From: Desulfobacteraceae bacterium UBA2230
Lineage (GTDB): Bacteria > Desulfobacterota > Desulfobacteria > Desulfobacterales > Desulfosarcinaceae
Assembly (NCBI GenBank): GCA_002348005.1
Contig: DDYQ01000145.1
Span: 1 to 7,377 of the forward strand
DNA: 7,377 nt
Direction of reading: 5' to 3'
Part shown: piece after piece, positions 5,592-7,377 of the stretch
How the letters are laid out: each line of letters starts with the position of its first letter
How positions within the stretch are numbered: the stretch's first letter is position 1
Translations under genes and position numbers: made by a program
The notes under the pieces: model-generated
Seen by the model: only the letters and a program-made list of their open reading frames with translations
Databases searched by the model: none
Told to the model about the DNA's origin: nothing

Positions 5592-6080
5592 TCACAAGTC
5601 GTAGAGGGTTTCATCGTGCCGGGGCGCGCTTCGCCCCGGTCCTCGCCCTCCTTTGCGGGTCGGCATCAGGAATGGATCTTCCTTTTCAAGGATGTCGCCC
5701 ATCTCGGCTTCAATCTGTTCGGGATTTTCTCCGCGCTCCATACGCTGCAGGGCCTCCTGCATTCCCGGTCCCAGTTGCAGTCCTGTCATGCCGGTCAGCT
5801 TGCGCATCAGATCGGCCGCCTGCTTGGGGTCATCCTCGTTGATGTGCTCCGCTTCTCCCGCCAGCATCTGCATGGCCTGCTCCATCTTGCTTTCATCAAC
5901 GGGCAGGTCGTCGGACAGATCGTTCTCTCTGGCGCGTCCGGTGACGGCGAAGGCCGACATCCGCCGCTCCAGCGTCCCTTCGCAGCGCGGGCAGGGCGGC
6001 CGCCGGGTGGTGTTGACCGTTTTGGAATAGAAGTTGAAGATGGTGTTGCAGTCATCGCAGAAAAATTCGTAGATGGGCAT
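5592..6080 (-). CDS. FmdB-family zinc-ribbon protein with extended helical C terminus
   Basis: A 162-residue protein beginning with the FmdB/CxxC_CxxC zinc-ribbon signature: MPIYEFFCDDCNTIF with C8/C11, and CPRC with C30/C33, a four-cysteine site expected to hold zinc. The family was named after a putative regulator of formylmethanofuran dehydrogenase, but its function in most bacteria is unknown. Typical members are about 60-110 residues. This one has a longer acidic, Met/Glu/Lys-rich segment (about 60-138) predicted by eye to be helical (DESKMEQAMQML, QAADLMRKL, GMQEALQRMERGENPEQIEAEM), then a basic glycine/arginine patch (TRKGGRGPGR, 141-150). The SAFAVTG segment after the ribbon (42-48) is typical of such proteins. 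The start at 6080 follows GAGG at 6 nt. It is the first gene of a probable operon with the macrodomain gene. Nucleic-acid or protein binding is plausible but inferred. Confidence 0.85.
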   Translation of the reverse strand: MPIYEFFCDDCNTIFNFYSKTVNTTRRPPCPRCEGTLERRMSAFAVTGRARENDLSDDLPVDESKMEQAMQMLAGEAEHINEDDPKQAADLMRKLTGMTGLQLGPGMQEALQRMERGENPEQIEAEMGDILEKEDPFLMPTRKGGRGPGRSAPRHDETLYDL

Positions 6081-6102
6081 CCTTCACCTCATGGTTTCGC
6101 AG

Positions 6103-6124
6103 GTGCCCCGCACGGGCGGTGCAC
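6103..6124 (-). promoter_or_regulatory. Leader hairpin upstream of the fmdB-type gene
   Basis: On the minus strand GTGC-A-CCGC, loop CCGT, GCGG-G-GCAC folds into two 4-bp GC-rich helices with a single A/G mismatch. It lies in the 5' untranslated region 22 nt before the start codon, outside the Shine-Dalgarno. It may protect the mRNA or modulate translation; no known riboswitch was recognised. Confidence 0.4.
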
Positions 6125-6153
6125 GGAAGTTCTGTGTGCTCAAACTGTCGAAA

Positions 6154-6182
6154 TAAATAGGCTTCAAGCCTTTTTTTGTCAA
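6154..6182 (-). promoter_or_regulatory. Promoter of the fmdB-macrodomain operon with palindrome in the spacer
   Basis: A perfect -35 TTGACA (6177-6182) is followed after 17 nt by TATTTA (6154-6159); a TTTATT alternative gives a 19-nt spacer. The spacer holds the palindrome AGGCTT-G-AAGCCT (6159-6171). The predicted start of transcription is about 65 nt before the ATG. A palindrome between the boxes suggests a bound regulator, as in MerR-type promoters, but no regulator gene is adjacent. Confidence 0.5.
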
Positions 6183-6229
6183 CCGCGGGCTGCCGGCATC
6201 CGTGGTTCACAGCGATGCGATCCCGCCAA

Positions 6230-6258
6230 TTGACTTGCCCCTGACCATCTGCTATGCC
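6230..6258 (+). promoter_or_regulatory. Probable sigma-70-type promoter of ndk
   Basis: TTGACT (6230-6235), a 17-nt spacer, then TATGCC (6253-6258) preceded by TGC, an extended -10 element that would compensate for the weak -10 hexamer. It lies about 60 nt before the ndk start and diverges from the fmdB promoter. Confidence 0.45.
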
Positions 6259-6317
6259 ACCGGCACCATTACATTTCGCCGCGCGGCGGTGGAATTTATC
6301 AGAAAGGATCGGCAGCA

Positions 6318-6737
6318 ATGCAGCACACTTTGGCCATTATCAAACCGGACGGCGTGGCCCGGGGACTCACCGGCGAGGTCATCAGGCGCATCGAAGGCGA
6401 TGGGCTCAGGATCATCGCCATGAAAATGATCCAGATGACTCAGGCCCAGGCCGAAGGGTTCTACGCCGTTCACAAGGCGCGTCCATTTTTCGCCAGCCTG
6501 ACCGCTTTCATGTGCTCCGGACCCGTTGTGGTGATGATTCTCGAAGGCGACAATGTGATCCAGCGCTGGCGCGACAGGATGGGGGCCACCAACTTCAAGG
6601 AGGCGGCCGAAGGCACGATTCGGCGCCAATTCGCCACCGACATCGAAAAAAACGTGGTTCACGGATCGGATGCCCCCGAAACGGCGGCTTTTGAAACGTC
6701 TTACTTCTTCAATGCCTTCGAACGGATGGCCGGGTGA
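6318..6737 (+). CDS. ndk: Nucleoside diphosphate kinase
   Basis: A 139-residue cytoplasmic enzyme that transfers the gamma phosphate of ATP to nucleoside diphosphates through a phosphohistidine, keeping NTP and dNTP pools balanced. The length is standard for bacterial NDK (about 140). It opens with [11 protein letters not shown], containing the conserved KPDG (9-12), and shows the signature [12 protein letters not shown] (112-123) with catalytic H115. Further family motifs are F64-M65 and [11 protein letters not shown] (67-77), R84-RMGATN (88-92) and [12 protein letters not shown] (101-112). The C-terminal ETSYFF is also typical. The ATG at 6318 is preceded by AAAGGA at about 9 nt. The TGA stop overlaps the GTG start of the downstream methyltransferase, so the two genes are probably coupled. 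It is transcribed away from the fmdB-type gene. Confidence 0.98.
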   Translation: MQHTLAIIKPDGVARGLTGEVIRRIEGDGLRIIAMKMIQMTQAQAEGFYAVHKARPFFASLTAFMCSGPVVVMILEGDNVIQRWRDRMGATNFKEAAEGTIRRQFATDIEKNVVHGSDAPETAAFETSYFFNAFERMAG

Positions 6738-7377
6738 CCCTGCGCGTACGCCTCGACAATGTGGCGCTCGTTCTGCACCGGCCGCATTTTTCGGGTAACA
6801 TCGGCTCGGCCGCGCGGGCGGCCTGGAACATGGGCATCGAACGCCTGCTGGTCGTGGCCCCCGAGAATTACGACCACGAGCGCGTGCTGCCCATGGCCAC
6901 GCATGCCGCCCGCCGGGTGGTGGATGGCATCCGGTTTTACGATGAACTGGCCGAGGCCCTTTCATCTTTCACCTACGTGGTGGGAACCACAGCCCGGCGC
7001 GGCGGGGAGCGACAGATCGTTTTGTCACCGGCCCAGATGGCGCAGGGCCTGATCGCCATCTCCCAGGACAATCAGGTGGCGATCCTTTTCGGCCCCGAGG
7101 ACCGTGGGCTGACCAACGAAGAGCTGCGGCTGTGCCACCAGCTCGTCACCATTCCCACCGCCGACTTCGCTTCTCTGAACCTGGCGCAGGCGGTGATGGT
7201 GCTGTGCTACGAGCTTTTCACCGCCGGCAGCCCGACGCCGCGGACCACTGTGCCGCGGCTGGCCACCCGTCATGAACTGGACGGCATGTACGCGCAACTC
7301 AAGGACGTGCTGGTGCGGATCAATTACATTCAGCCTGAAAACCCCGATTACTGGATGAACAAGCTGCGCCGCTTTTT
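6734..7377 (+). CDS. trmJ: TrmJ-type tRNA 2'-O-methyltransferase (SPOUT/TrmH family), 3' end cut off
   Basis: 214 residues of a SpoU/TrmH-family (SPOUT) enzyme. E. coli TrmJ methylates the ribose at tRNA position 32 using S-adenosylmethionine and is about 246 residues long, so roughly 30 residues should be missing beyond the window edge. Motif 1 is [17 protein letters not shown] (18-34), with the conserved N22 and R28. Motif 2 is [17 protein letters not shown] (115-131), with E122 and G125. Motif 3 is [22 protein letters not shown] (140-161), forming the trefoil-knot cofactor pocket. The C-terminal extension reading [24 protein letters not shown] is typical of TrmJ rather than TrmL or TrmH. 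The GTG start at 6734 overlaps the ndk TGA (GTGA), and its Shine-Dalgarno is weak, which suggests translational coupling. No internal ATG start leaves motif 1 intact. Substrate choice (Cm32/Um32) is by family only. Confidence 0.9.
   Translation, partial: MTLRVRLDNVALVLHRPHFSGNIGSAARAAWNMGIERLLVVAPENYDHERVLPMATHAARRVVDGIRFYDELAEALSSFTYVVGTTARRGGERQIVLSPAQMAQGLIAISQDNQVAILFGPEDRGLTNEELRLCHQLVTIPTADFASLNLAQAVMVLCYELFTAGSPTPRTTVPRLATRHELDGMYAQLKDVLVRINYIQPENPDYWMNKLRRF

Noticed and set aside
6159..6177. Short hairpin followed by seven T on the plus strand, looking like a rho-independent terminator
   Set aside because: No plus-strand gene lies upstream. Read on the minus strand, the T-run is the A-tract behind a perfect TTGACA and the hairpin is the promoter spacer palindrome, which explains it better.
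5082..6233. Long open plus-strand frame of 383 codons
   Set aside because: It lies antisense to both the macrodomain and FmdB-type genes, whose motifs are unmistakable. Its translation shows no recognisable domain and is a by-product of GC-rich codon use.

Overview
The window looks like a chromosomal segment of a GC-rich (around 60% by eye, not computed) anaerobic bacterium. It most resembles the Desulfobacterota (sulfate-reducer-type 'Deltaproteobacteria'). The main pointers are a HesB/IscA-like gene interrupted by an in-frame UGA at the conserved cysteine position, with a bacterial SECIS-like hairpin behind it, which fits the selenoprotein-rich members of that phylum, and a response regulator of the REC-DUF3369-HD-GYP type. 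No mobile element, CRISPR array, rRNA or tRNA gene is visible.

Layout. (1) 1-2625, minus strand: a two-component pair. A soluble PAS histidine kinase (1345-2625) is followed 14 nt later by a response regulator with an HD-GYP c-di-GMP phosphodiesterase output (1-1330, cut by the window edge just before its GYP motif). The kinase PAS domain carries the histidine and arginine, at the same 20-residue spacing, that bind heme and oxygen in FixL, so the pair could link oxygen or another heme ligand to c-di-GMP. (2) 2842-4295, minus strand: a tight three-gene operon of a crotonase-fold enzyme (isomerase-like active site), a 62-residue membrane-anchored CPxCG protein, and a nitroreductase-family flavoprotein (12 nt gap, then a 4 nt ATGA overlap). 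(3) 4481-4804, minus strand: the Sec-containing HesB-like protein with its own promoter and a terminator-like hairpin behind it. (4) 5046-6080, minus strand: an FmdB-type zinc-ribbon protein and a MacroD-type macrodomain hydrolase, 21 nt apart, behind a promoter whose spacer contains a palindrome. (5) 6318-7377, plus strand, divergent from fmdB: nucleoside diphosphate kinase (ndk) overlapping by 4 nt a TrmJ-type tRNA methyltransferase that runs off the right edge.

The two most noteworthy items are the selenoprotein gene, which a standard gene caller would split into two fragments or miss, and the FixL-like kinase paired with an HD-GYP regulator. Intergenic gaps are all shorter than 300 nt. 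They hold the promoters, inverted repeats and hairpins listed below, and no further genes were found in them.
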